From the NCBI GenBank assembly GCA_024811115.1, contig JAKOGH010000783.1, positions 186,001 to 250,000 of the forward strand: a stretch of 64,000 nt of DNA, written 5' to 3'. Made by a program: the position numbers and the translations under genes. This DNA comes from Terana coerulea. Lineage: Eukaryota > Basidiomycota > Agaricomycetes > Polyporales > Phanerochaetaceae. The notes under the pieces were generated by a model. It did no database searches and was not told where the DNA came from. It worked only from the letters and a program-made list of their open reading frames with translations. Shown piece after piece: positions 1 to 10,766 of the stretch. Numbering within the stretch: position 1 is the first letter of the stretch; every line of letters begins with the position of its first letter.

Positions 1-3000
1 GCCATTGAGCTTTGCCTAACATCGGTGCACGTTGATGTCGTGCAGTCTATTCCTACGGAGGGGACAGGGACCCGTTCTCGGCCTTCAGCTCCGCAACGCA
101 ACTCTCTAGCTAGTATCGAAGTGCTCGCGAACAACTTTCGTGTGAAGGCCAGCTCGGTTCGGGGGAGGAGGCCGCGATCAGCTCGAGATCGCTGGCGTTG
201 GAGTTTGACCGACTCGCATGCGGAATTGGTGCCAGTGATTCGGCGGAACTGCCGTGGCATATCCTTGTCGGCCCCAGTCAAGTCGGCCTTATCGGCACAG
301 ACGTCGAGTCCTCTCTGGGCAGCATCTTCACCGAAACAAAACACAGTGCTCCTGAACATATACTTCCTTTACTTCTCGTGACACTACGCTTGGAGAAGGC
401 CCTGCAGACATCTCTGACGAAATACACCAATCTCTCAAGCAACTCCGACCAGCAGGTTATACTTCAAGCAATTGAACTTGTCGGGCAAAGGAACGTGCTT
501 GATCCGCTATCCACCACTCAGCCATCGTATTTGATTCAAAGCGGAAGACCTCATGAGCTCCGCACAGACGTAGGGTTTAGGTATCTGGCGTTCTTGCGGA
601 GATGTATAGAAGCCCTGGATGCGTCCGAACGGCACTCGCTGCGCAAGATACTCGCGGATTCTTCTACCCAATCCCTAGTCGAAGACGCTACTCGACTTAT
701 ACACAACTACCTGATCCAATTCGGAGCTGATGTGCATGCACTTTCCTTCCCGCGCGGCTCACCCCTCTCTTTCCTCGATACCGATGCCGCCGCGTCTGAA
801 GATACGAGCGGTGAGATGTTGATCAAATCATGTTCTCTGCGATTCAACGCGATTCAGGCCGTCTATGGCTCCCCGGACGGGATACAATGCGGGATTATCG
901 TCGTTCCTTTGACAGTCAACGCTCGGTCTCGCAAAGCAGAATGGCACGAGCCCCATTTTCCCAATCTTCCCAAGAGCACTGCGGCACTTCCTTTGGGCGA
1001 ACAAAGTGGCCAGGAAATACAGCATGTCGGGATCATCGTTTCTATTGGCGACGTAGTTCTTGATATCTACCCCCTCTTATCGACTTCGCTCAGCATGTCA
1101 TTCGGGTTACGAAGTGTCATAAGAGAGAGCTGTTCAAGAATAGGAACCACCATTCTCCTCCAGCTGACCTTACAGCCCAGAATGAGCCTCCGCCCTCCAT
1201 TGTATACCTCGATGCCGTCCTCTCTACGAACACCTTCAATATTCGAGCAGGCGCTGAGAACCTCCTCATCGAATACAAGGCGTCGGCCGTCGACTACGCG
1301 TTCTCATCCTTGGTGAAAAGCCCTGCCGGTCGCGCAGGCTCACTACATGTGTCAATGAACAACTCACTGATGTTCAAAGAAGCTCGTCTTCAGGCATGCG
1401 CGGTGGCTGACTTGTCAACTCCCAACGAACGTGCGGTCCTGGCTGCCCTCATTCTTGCCGGGGGCAAATGCAATATCCTAGGTCAGTATCATGCAGACAC
1501 AGGCCCATCGATCAGGGTAACGTCCGGCCTGGATAGCCTCCATCTGAACGTTCCTCGGAGTGCGATGCGACTATACCGCTGGATGGAGGAATGGAGGGAG
1601 GATTATCTTCCCAGGTTACAGGAGACTATTCAAGCGTTGTTGGCTGAGCTCAGTCCAGAAGAAGACCCCGCCTCGCCGGTTTCCGTGCAATCCAAGCCGG
1701 CCAATCAAAATTCCTGGGCGCCGAGGCATGTCGAAGTCGTCCTTGGATCTTGCCGGGTTTCTCTCCAAGTCATGCGTGGGACATGGATAGCCTGGGAAGT
1801 CGGCCAAGCAATGGCCTACATGAAGACTTCTGCGATCATCCGTGGATCAGAGAAGATGGCTTTTGGTGCACAGATCAGCTCTCACACGTTCATCGTTTCG
1901 TCGAAAGACAAGGTCGTAGGCTCTACACCCAGCATACGCGTCAAGCTCCCACTACCCACGTTTACAGCCACTGGCGCTCTCACCGGAACCCGCCTCGATG
2001 GCTTGGTCCTGGTCAACGCGTTTGCGATGAAGATGAAGCCTTCGCATTTGGACACTCTTTTGACCGTGCAACAGAAGTTTGGCCAGGACTTCAACGATCT
2101 CGCGTCTCTTATGGAGGACAGCCGACCAAAGGAAACACACAAGCCGCAAGGGATAGGAGCGTCTTCCACTCCAGCACTTCGCTATGGACTTCGCGCGAAG
2201 ATGCAAGGCCTCTCTGTGGGCGTGGAAGGCGGTGCTTCAATGGTATTACTGGAGTGCGACCACATAGCCGGAACTATCTCGAGAAACGACAACGGATTCA
2301 GCTGGCAAGCTGAGCTCTCTGATCTTGCATTGTCACTGGCGCCTCGAACAAGCCCTTCAAGTCCCGTACAAGCATTTGAAAGAGGAGGGCGATCTGCTTT
2401 TGTGGTCATAGACATGTCGGCCGGAATGGGAGATTCAACCCACAGTACAGACCAACGCCTCAATCTCGCCGTCACGAAAATCCATGCCGTGATGCAACCA
2501 AGTTCCATCGGCCAACTGGGCGACTTCATAGATCATCTGCAGGTAATATGTGCCCACTATCTCACTAAATCATTAATTCACGAGATTTTTTAGGCCGAGC
2601 TTTCTATCCGAAAGGAGCAGCGTGCTCAAGATTTAGCGGATTTCAAGGAGAAGACCTCAATACTCATGCGATCGTTCGGTAGGACTGAGACCAAGCCGCA
2701 ATCCGAAACTCTTAGCCTTCTGGACAAATACGTCATCAATGTCTCCTTGACAAACGTTGGATTTGCTTTCCCTCTGGCCCTCGATGGCGACCTTCAGATT
2801 CCTCGATCTAACAGGGCCAGTGATGGTACTGTACGAGCCTTTTTGTTTTCGATTAGGTCTATTACTTTCAGCGCGAACAGAGGCGAGAGTGGCCAAGCTT
2901 CCATGAAAGGCTTTTCTTTCCAATTTGTTCCCAGGTATCGTGTTCACGACTTCGAAATTAGTAAAAATATCCACTTACATGCGCCGTAGGTTTAGGCAAT

Positions 3001-6000
3001 CCGTCTCCGTCGACTACTCGGGCGAAAGTCACTCAACCCGCAACAGACTGATCTATCCCGAGATGACTGCGCAACTGCGAGCGGAGCAGAAGAAAAACTC
3101 TAGGGAGCTCCACATAGCTGCTGACGTAGACGGATTCATCCTGGATTTGGATTCTACAATCCCCGACTACGTCTCTTCGCTAATCGAAGTCTATCGTGAA
3201 GGCAAAGATCGAGTTGACCGTTTGACGAGTTCTTCCGGTCAAGCGGTAGTAGATGAAGAGACCCATACCACCGAACGTCGGGCCACTGAAGACGACTACA
3301 CCGCTCTCCTGACGTCAAATATCTTCCTTTCCCTCATCTTCAAGAGTGGCCGGGTTCGAATGTTCAGCCAAGCACATGGTACTAGTGGCAGGCCCCGCGC
3401 CATCTCAACGCCCTCTCAAGAACCCCTGGACAGTAGTCCTTACAACGGAGACTTGGATGGTGAATTGTTCAACTTACCTGAAGTGTCGGTATGGGGGAGT
3501 ATCGTGCGACGCCAGCCTCGCAGAAAGTGGGGAGCCGCAACAAACTTCGAGAACCTCCTACACTTCTCTTCAAGAGTACGATTCATTCCAGCCAGAACAC
3601 CCTGCGACCTTCGTTACTTCCGTTCTTTACGGAAGTGATGAATCATGTCGAAGCACGGATGAAGAAAACGAACTCGCCGGAGTCCCAGCTTACACCGCGA
3701 TCTGCGCCTGGGATCACTCCTACGTCTGCTGTGTCGAACTTGAAGCACCTGGATGAAACCGCACCCCGCCTCAACGACTCTGTGTCAAGCATGCAGATCA
3801 CCCTGAGTTTGCGCATAGACCAGTCCCGGCTCGAGCTTACGTGTCAACCCGACGTCAATGTTATTGCCGGACTTCACTGGGATAGCGGAGGATTCGTGGT
3901 CAACATTTCACCCGGAGCGCATCGTGTGACGTTTAGCGGCAGTGTCGGAGGACTCACCGTAGGCTTGAAACATGGCTTCCTCAGTGAAGACTGTGTTAGA
4001 CTGCACGCGCGGGACCTCGCCTTCACAGTGGACTTTGCGAAGGCTCGAGGATCTACCGTCAGCTCCGTCTCCGTGGTCTGTGATACCGAATTCTCTGGAG
4101 GTGTTAGAATCTCCCGACTTCAGGACATTCTCTGTTTCCAAAGCTGTCTGGCTCGAACGAATCCCGGTATTCAATGCCCCTCCCGCCACTCCTGGACCAA
4201 TGCACTCCAGGACCGCGAGCCATGCGAGCGTCTCCACAGCTACCCCCAAGCAAGAACTGACTACAGCCGTGCTCGTACGATTGCGCAAAGTCGGCGTGGA
4301 GGTCGACCTCGGCCAGTCCATATCATCCATACAACTTGACCTGTCCGATGTGGTGTTGCGTACGAAGCTCATGGAGAGCGAGTCTCAGGTATCCTTATCC
4401 GTAGCCCAGTTGGAGGCCGTTGCAACCGGCAATCTCGCTGGTCGTGTCACCGTTCCCGACTTCTTGTTCCAAACATTACGCAAGAAGGGCCGCAATGTTT
4501 CCGACGGATGCGCGAGCAAAATGCTGGATCTTCAAATGACGAGTGGTCCGTTGGATATCGTGTTAGAATCTGAATATCAGAAGCTGCTCTTGTACCGGTA
4601 TGTTCCCGATTGACTCTACGCTGAGACATGAGCTCACAGGCATTCATAGCGCTGAGCCGTTGGTCGTTCGTATCTACGATGACTGGTCTTCATTCGCGAA
4701 CACAGTCTTGCCGAAGGACCGTAAAGTCCGTCTGACATTCACTGTGAAGGGCTCCGATGTCACGGCCATCATGAACGTTGGAACGGTTCCGAAGCTGGTT
4801 TCTTACGCCACCAAGTTGAAGGCTACCATTGATGCCCAAAAGGAAGGCGCAAGTCGTGAATCTCAGGCGTTCCGGCAGTCCAATCCCTCGAAGCCGGAAA
4901 ATCCTCTATCCGACGTCGCAAACGCGATGCTTCTTTCCGCTAGGACTAGGTTTATGGAATCCGAGCCTGGGTTCACCTGCGTTATTGGCCAGCGGCTCAG
5001 CCTCGAACTCAACATGTTGCGGCTCGTGGTTTTCCCTCGAAACATGCGAGATCCCGAGCTTGCGCAGTTCGTCGGTTCTCGCATCCACGCCCGGCTGGAC
5101 AGGATTGTCGAATCGGAATCACTCCCTCCTAAACGCGAGCTGCATCTCTCCTTCTCCTCCATCTCGATCTCAAAGCTGTCGCACCTCAGTCTCGCCTTGG
5201 CCTCGAAGGAACAGGATGCGTCGAGTGTACAGTGGCTGGATACCCTCACCAAAGATGCCTCTCAAGCGACGATCTTCACACTGCCCTCAATGGATATGCA
5301 CATGAGCAGCGAAGAGTCCGTCGAAGATGGCACGAGGGTCTTGTCCTATGACTTCAGCAGCAAATTCTCTCAGAAGCAAGAAGGGCTGAAGGAGGAGGAC
5401 ATCTACATCACGCTCAACATGTCCCTGTACGCGTGGCTGACGATCCTGCGCAAGACCTTTGCTAGGGAAATGGACCAAGTTCAAGCCCCTTCTGAGGCTC
5501 GCCAGCCGGTCGTCGGGTTGGTCCAACCTAATGCATTGCGAAGAAACAAAGTGCCGGAGCCCCTTGTGTTGATGAACGAGCGCGACGGCCAGCTTCCCAG
5601 CCCTGAGGACAAGACAGAGGACGAGTCGTCGGCGACGATACGAGCGGGAGTGTCACGTATACGATCGATGCCCGCTAGGTACGCGAGCTTGGTGTCACCA
5701 GCTTCGTCCGACTATGCCCCCTCATCGCCTCCTCCACAATCACCCCCGGCGTCGGTAGGACGAACCTCGCGCATGAGCACGTCGCTAAACACGGCCACAG
5801 CTTCGCCGCTCGAAGAAGCGACCTCGCGCGCCCCGTCGCCGGGGCTGCCAGCGAACAAGAAGGCTTTAGGCATCGTGTACAAGCCGCAGTCGCGGAAAAT
5901 CGATCGTCTGACGATGCGCCAGCTAGGAGAGGCTACACCGGATGTCATGCACCCCTTCTTCATGAAGACAGCTGGGTTCAACCTCGAAGAGTCCTTGCCG

Positions 6001-6102
6001 CAGTACGTGCACGAGTATGCGACAATGCCTACCGAGGAGATCATGAAGGCTTTGTTGAAGTTGTACAGCAAGCAGCTCCGGATGGACTATGCTGCAGAAT
6101 GA
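1..6102 (+). CDS. CSF1: Csf1/BLTP1 bridge-like lipid-transfer protein, C-terminal two-thirds (5' end outside window)
   Basis: Giant protein of the VPS13-like bridge family (Csf1 in yeast, Tweek/BLTP1 in animals), which moves phospholipids at ER contact sites. About 2,000 residues are present; the N-terminus lies before base 1. Recognised from the conserved C-terminus (HPFFMKTAGFNLEESLPQYV, then a YSKQL block just before the TGA) and the RIYDDW and KAVWLERIPVF blocks. Clear introns are 2543-2593, 2935-2989 and 4598-4649. Frame breaks remain at the G5 run near 161-165, the C5 run near 1070-1074, the G5 run near 3491-3495 and an apparent extra C near 4140. At each, a one-base change restores a family-like reading frame. 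At 3489-3523 a 35-nt GT-AG intron would also restore frame, but that is very short. I infer sequencing indels. Transcribed toward the inverted repeat at 6381. Confidence 0.88.
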
Positions 6103-6621
6103 TGTCTGGAATATCAAGTTAACTGGCTACTCATGTGCTACATACAATACTCCCTTACTTGCAATACTGCACCTGTGATTTGAGTTGAAATCAAAGAGTA
6201 GGTTACTCTTCAGGGACATTCCGTCGGTGTCACTGAAGTAGGTCTGAGGCGGCGATCGTGCCCCCAGACCGGAAGACCACATGTTTCACGGATTCCCCCA
6301 TTTGATTTCACAGTTGCTGTATCACGTCACATACGAAAATGAGCCAGCTAAGTGGGTATTCGATTCAGATAGGGTGCAGGACACAGAGATGGGATGATTA
6401 CGATACACGGAGAATAACACACGGGAATAAGCGACTACTCGTACAAAGCCATACTAAGCGAGAATACAGGAAGACCATCAAGCAAGAAACCCAGTCAGCA
6501 GGCTCATGGGACTTTCATACGGTCGCGTCACTGCACATGAACGAAACGTACAACGAGCGCAAACTGCCAGGCATGTGAGCAGGTAGCAACGGGCCTGCGT
6601 ACCGGGCGCACGTTCCACCCA

Positions 6622-7094
6622 TCACTGTAGCCGGAGGGCATGTCAGCACGACAATGTGGCATAGCACGGGCTGGGTGGACGGCACTCACCGCACCAAGGG
6701 CACGAGTGTAGATCTGAGCAAGCTCCTCCGCGGTCTGAATCTCGCCCATCGCCACCTTGCTGTGCGCGTCGCCGATAGCTCCCATATAAGCGGAAGCGTG
6801 TTCGGGAGCAACGTTAGCGAAGGGGCGACCACCTCCGGTCGAGCGCAAGTATTCGTTCGCTACGAGAAACGCCGTGCGTTTGTTCCCGTCCTGGAAAGGG
6901 TGGTTCATGATGATGCCGAAAGCCAGCTCAGCGGCGAGGCGCGGGGCGGAGGCTTCAGTGGGCTTGTAGTACGCCACGAACTCGGGGCGTCTGAGTGCGG
7001 AGTCGAGCTCGTTGGGCTTGACGACGACAGACCGGTTGCTGGTCACGAGGTTGTTGAGCTGCTGAACGAACTCCTTGGTGAGGCGGGAGGCCAT
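6622..7094 (-). CDS. Doc-like Fic-domain protein, left inverted-repeat copy
   Basis: Small Fic/Doc (Fido-fold) protein of 135 residues. The signature HPFQDGNKRT lies at residues 65-74. The catalytic His is first and the last motif residues are GNKR, not the GNGR of AMP-transferring Fic enzymes. In phage P1 Doc this Gly-to-Lys form is known to phosphorylate a Thr of EF-Tu, so a kinase-type activity is plausible here but not shown. I see no [S/T]xxxE[G/N] autoinhibitory motif. Exon 1 is 6690-7094. A 65-nt intron (6625-6689, donor GTGAGT) is followed directly by TGA at 6622-6624, so the last coding exon holds only the stop codon. A TATA box lies about 107 bp upstream of the ATG. The gene points outward, toward the 3' end of CSF1. 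Confidence 0.85.
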
Positions 7095-7200
7095 GGCTGT
7101 GATAAGCTGGTTGGGGGGTCGGGTGAGGAGGCGGTTGGGTGAAGCTCAGAATGAAGCTGAAGATGCGTTGGTGCTGGGACTGGTAGAGGTCTTGTGCAGC

Positions 7201-7207
7201 TTATATA
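7201..7207 (-). promoter_or_regulatory. TATA box of left Fic gene
   Basis: TATATAA on the minus strand, about 107 bp before the ATG at 7094. The same box occurs at the mirrored position in the right arm. Confidence 0.6.
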
Positions 7208-7983
7208 GCGGTGGGAGGAACGCTCGTAGCCTTTAACAGGAGACCTATGGTCACCGCGCGAGCGAACACGCACCAGTACCAGCGGTGGAGGCACAGCCAT
7301 ATGTTCCCATACAATGGCCCTGAATTTCCTAAACATCACTATTGTGAGCCTCGTGAGTCAGAATCAGAGGAGGCGAATCTGAAGGTTCACCCAAGGAGAC
7401 ATGAGGCTAGTGATACGCAGACTGAGGACTAGGTCGAATAGGGATTGGTCTTCATTCCTCGCGCAGAAGCACCGATGGCCAGCGCACCCCTCCAACGAAA
7501 TTCGGTACTTGTACACCAGCGTCCTAGGGCCACATCATCGACGCAGCATTCAGCTCCCGAGGTTGCGAGTCATTGCCAAGATGGTAAGAGCAACACGCTT
7601 CCCTGTATTTGGAGGTCAAACAGTGGTCAACACGTATACCTTCCAGGACCGTCCCAGATGTAGTTACATGGGACTCCGCTCTGTAGTTTCGTTCCCATGA
7701 TACTTCTATGGCAATATGACTCTTGTTGTGCTGGGCTGTTGGCGTTGTCAAGAACTTCACCAACTACAATGACGCCACCAGGAAAACTCACGATTTGTCG
7801 ATGTTTGCTGAGGGTCTAGGGTGTAATGGGCATGGAGGTCACTCCTGGGCGGCGCAAAAGCTTCCGTCGCCTTGCCATTCAGCACCAAGGTCGTACGTTG
7901 CACTGCTCGGGCTCGGGCTCAGTACGCGGTGGATTCGACTGCCACGCCACCATTAACAGCACAACTCGCTCGCCACATTCAAA
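7208..7983. other. Gene-free inner part of left arm
   Basis: About 780 bp upstream of the left Fic promoter, mirrored exactly at 9424-10199. Several short open frames exist on both strands, but none shows a recognisable domain, splice pattern or codon bias. I see upstream and promoter DNA only. Confidence 0.5.
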
Positions 7984-8036
7984 TATTCACCGAGAATAAA
8001 CGTACAAGCTTAGTAAGCAGCATGAGCATTGTACAG

Positions 8037-8569
8037 CTACGAGCTGCCCCGCATAGCCTTAGCTAATCCTTCTACGTCTAGTTTTCCAGCAGCTGCGTTG
8101 ATGTGCTCATCCGCAATTGTGCTGAGTTTTGCATAGACGGCACCAACTTTCCCTGCATCGGCCAGGCCGGGCAGGCCCTGAGCCCGAAGGTATTCGTTTG
8201 CGATGAAAAAGCTGTGAAAAAGGTAAGAATACAACTGGTGAAAAAGGAGTATCATTTACGATACCTGTGCGTTTGTTTCCATCCTTGAAAGGATGACCTG
8301 TTGACAGTTGGTCGGTCTCTTCGCGGTCATTCCGAGGGTTGTCATGTAAATTACGTACCATTAATCAGCCCAAACGAGAGCGTGGCTGCTAGATACGTTG
8401 CATTTCGTTCGGGCTCATAGATTGACACGTTTAAGGGACGTGCTAGAGCAGACTCGAGTTCATTTGGTTTTACAACCACCGACTCTGCGGGATGGACGAT
8501 CTGGGCATTAATACGTCGAGCATACTCAGGTGTGAAGAGTCGATGGAGGCGTGTAGCGTGTGCGGACAT
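8037..8569 (-). CDS. Second Doc-like Fic-domain protein, divergent paralogue in the spacer
   Basis: Paralogue of the arm-encoded Fic proteins: both share the N-terminal VVVKPNEL block and the motif HPFKDGNKRT (here about residues 72-81). Three exons are visible: 8359-8569, 8265-8297 and 8037-8211, with GT-AG introns of 61 nt (8298-8358) and 53 nt (8212-8264). The arm copies have no intron at these positions. The exon lengths sum to 419, one short of a multiple of three. The break is at the five-A run 8206-8210 just inside exon 3, beyond which the frame continues with the shared ANEYLR block. It is either a one-base sequencing loss or a real inactivating frameshift just after the catalytic motif. 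As in the arm copies, a Lys replaces the second Gly of the canonical motif. It is divergent from the gene at 8909. Confidence 0.75.
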
Positions 8570-8908
8570 GATTTTCGCAGAGAAGACTCGAAGGGAGAGG
8601 CAGCTTTGCGGCAGATTGTTCGAACGCGCTGAGTGTCGAGGTTCAACGTTGTAACGTTCAAGTTGAAAACCTAGGCGACCGTAATGTGGGGTTGATGATG
8701 TTGATCGCGGGATACGCGGTCCGCCACGGCCGTGCGGAAGTTGTTCGTTCTCCGGGAGTTTGGCGCCGTGTTACTTCAAACTTGAACTTCGCCAACGCTC
8801 CCCATCCGTCACCGCCAAACGAATTCCTAACCACTTGGTGCTAAGCTGGGTCGTGCTTTACACCTTGCTTGCTGCTATTGCTGAGCTTCTCGCTCGCATA
8901 CTCGCCAT

Positions 8909-9290
8909 ATGCACCAGCTCTGCCGGCAGACATACCGCGTTCTTCCTGTCGGGAGGCGACTACTGTCCAGTCTCACAGGGCAGTCTTCGCGCCGGGAATT
9001 CAAAGTGATACTTGACAACGACACTCTCTACGTTGAAGAAGCTTTGGCTGAGGCGCTTGGGTGGAAGGCTGACGTGGACAGCGCAAAGGGTGTCCCGTTG
9101 ACACTGAGTGGCTGGGGCCCGAATTATTTCGCCATAGCCAGAACAGGAACTGACAGTGGTATGTAATCCAATGGAGATGCAGTGTCCGGCTAAGCTCTTT
9201 CTTGATACAGATCTTTTGGCCCGGGGAACAGTGGAGAGTAGTCGAAATCCTCGAGTGCAACAATTGCTCGACTATTTGAAGGACAAATGA
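8909..9290 (+). CDS. Small probable mitochondrial protein of unknown function
   Basis: Two exons, 8909-9158 and 9211-9290, with a clean 52-nt intron (GTATGT to ACAG), give exactly 110 codons (109 residues). The first 30 or so residues are rich in Arg, Leu and Ser and have no acidic residue before about position 31, like a mitochondrial targeting presequence. The body has a conserved-looking block, LTLSGWGPNYFAIARTG, and ends DYLKDK. I do not recognise the family. It lies in the spacer between the two repeat arms, divergent from the middle Fic gene, with no second copy in the window. The start codon is the first ATG of the frame, and the presequence begins there. The joined frame and intron make this more than a chance frame. 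Confidence 0.6.
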
Positions 9291-10199
9291 ACGAAGGTAA
9301 GTTTGTGTTTTACGATCCAGCATTTTTATCGCCCACTAACTTATTTAATAGACAGAACTTGAGCTTACAGAACACGTCATTTGAAGTTTGTATCTACAAC
9401 TACGTTCTTAAGCCCTTTGATTGTTTGAATGTGGCGAGCGAGTTGTGCTGTTAATGGTGGCGTGGCAGTCGAATCCACCGCGTACTGAGCCCGAGCCCGA
9501 GCAGTGCAACGTACGACCTTGGTGCTGAATGGCAAGGCGACGGAAGCTTTTGCGCCGCCCAGGAGTGACCTCCATGCCCATTACACCCTAGACCCTCAGC
9601 AAACATCGACAAATCGTGAGTTTTCCTGGTGGCGTCATTGTAGTTGGTGAAGTTCTTGACAACGCCAACAGCCCAGCACAACAAGAGTCATATTGCCATA
9701 GAAGTATCATGGGAACGAAACTACAGAGCGGAGTCCCATGTAACTACATCTGGGACGGTCCTGGAAGGTATACGTGTTGACCACTGTTTGACCTCCAAAT
9801 ACAGGGAAGCGTGTTGCTCTTACCATCTTGGCAATGACTCGCAACCTCGGGAGCTGAATGCTGCGTCGATGATGTGGCCCTAGGACGCTGGTGTACAAGT
9901 ACCGAATTTCGTTGGAGGGGTGCGCTGGCCATCGGTGCTTCTGCGCGAGGAATGAAGACCAATCCCTATTCGACCTAGTCCTCAGTCTGCGTATCACTAG
10001 CCTCATGTCTCCTTGGGTGAACCTTCAGATTCGCCTCCTCTGATTCTGACTCACGAGGCTCACAATAGTGATGTTTAGGAAATTCAGGGCCATTGTATGG
10101 GAACATATGGCTGTGCCTCCACCGCTGGTACTGGTGCGTGTTCGCTCGCGCGGTGACCATAGGTCTCCTGTTAAAGGCTACGAGCGTTCCTCCCACCGC

Positions 10200-10206
10200 T
10201 ATATAA
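10200..10206 (+). promoter_or_regulatory. TATA box of right Fic gene
   Basis: TATATAA, mirror of 7201-7207. It lies about 110 bp before the ATG at 10314, so the open frame that continues upstream of that ATG is probably untranslated or promoter DNA. Confidence 0.6.
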
Positions 10207-10313
10207 GCTGCACAAGACCTCTACCAGTCCCAGCACCAACGCATCTTCAGCTTCATTCTGAGCTTCACCCAACCGCCTCCTCACCCGACCCCCCCAACCA
10301 GCTTATCACAGCC

Positions 10314-10766
10314 ATGGCCTCCCGCCTCACCAAGGAGTTCGTTCAGCAGCTCAACAACCTCGTGACCAGCAACCGGTCTGTCGTCGTCAAGCCCAACGAG
10401 CTCGACTCCGCACTCAGACGCCCCGAGTTCGTGGCGTACTACAAGCCCACTGAAGCCTCCGCCCCGCGCCTCGCCGCTGAGCTGGCTTTCGGCATCATCA
10501 TGAACCACCCTTTCCAGGACGGGAACAAACGCACGGCGTTTCTCGTAGCGAACGAATACTTGCGCTCGACCGGAGGTGGTCGCCCCTTCGCTAACGTTGC
10601 TCCCGAACACGCTTCCGCTTATATGGGAGCTATCGGCGACGCGCACAGCAAGGTGGCGATGGGCGAGATTCAGACCGCGGAGGAGCTTGCTCAGATCTAC
10701 ACTCGTGCCCTTGGTGCGGTGGAGTGCCGTCCACCCAGCCCGTGCTATGCCACATTGTCGTGCTGA
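10314..10766 (+). CDS. Doc-like Fic-domain protein, right inverted-repeat copy with altered 3' end
   Basis: Identical to the left-arm Fic protein through residue 135, including the HPFQDGNKRT motif. The splice donor that ends exon 1 in the left copy (GTGAGT) reads GTGGAG here because of one extra G. As written, translation reads through and stops at 10764-10766 with a different tail of about 15 residues, giving about 150 residues. If the extra G is an error, the gene is identical to the left copy and ends at a TGA directly after the intron. Transcribed outward toward YIP1. As with the left copy, no antitoxin-like partner is recognisable beside it. Confidence 0.8.
   Translation: MASRLTKEFVQQLNNLVTSNRSVVVKPNELDSALRRPEFVAYYKPTEASAPRLAAELAFGIIMNHPFQDGNKRTAFLVANEYLRSTGGGRPFANVAPEHASAYMGAIGDAHSKVAMGEIQTAEELAQIYTRALGAVECRPPSPCYATLSC

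Larger units (their letters stand above)
6381..7983 (+). repeat. Left arm of large inverted repeat
   Basis: This 1,603-nt arm is the reverse complement of 9424-11028. Coordinates pair as x + y = 17407 near the centre, shifting to 17408 and then 17409 after two one-base indels. Identity stops sharply at 6380/6381 and 7983/7984. The arm carries a complete Fic-domain gene, its TATA box and about 780 bp of DNA upstream of it without a convincing gene. No target-site duplication is visible at the outer ends. Confidence 0.95.

Noticed and set aside
1053..1093. 41-nt GT-AG intron in CSF1
   Set aside because: It keeps frame, but one extra C at 1070-1074 gives a continuous, family-like PPLIDFAQHVIRV segment, so an indel is preferred.
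3489..3523. 35-nt GT-AG intron in CSF1
   Set aside because: It would keep frame, but it is much shorter than other introns here (48 nt or more) and would remove a protein-like segment. A missing G in the G5 run explains the slip better.
7211..7956. Mirrored open frames of 72-99 codons in both repeat arms
   Set aside because: They overlap each other on both strands, have no domain or splice pattern, and appear twice only because the arms are duplicated.
10068..10313. In-frame extension upstream of the right Fic ATG, giving a 232-residue protein
   Set aside because: It spans the TATA box and the presumed transcription start, and the left arm, with a one-base different run, does not keep the frame. 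It looks like chance.
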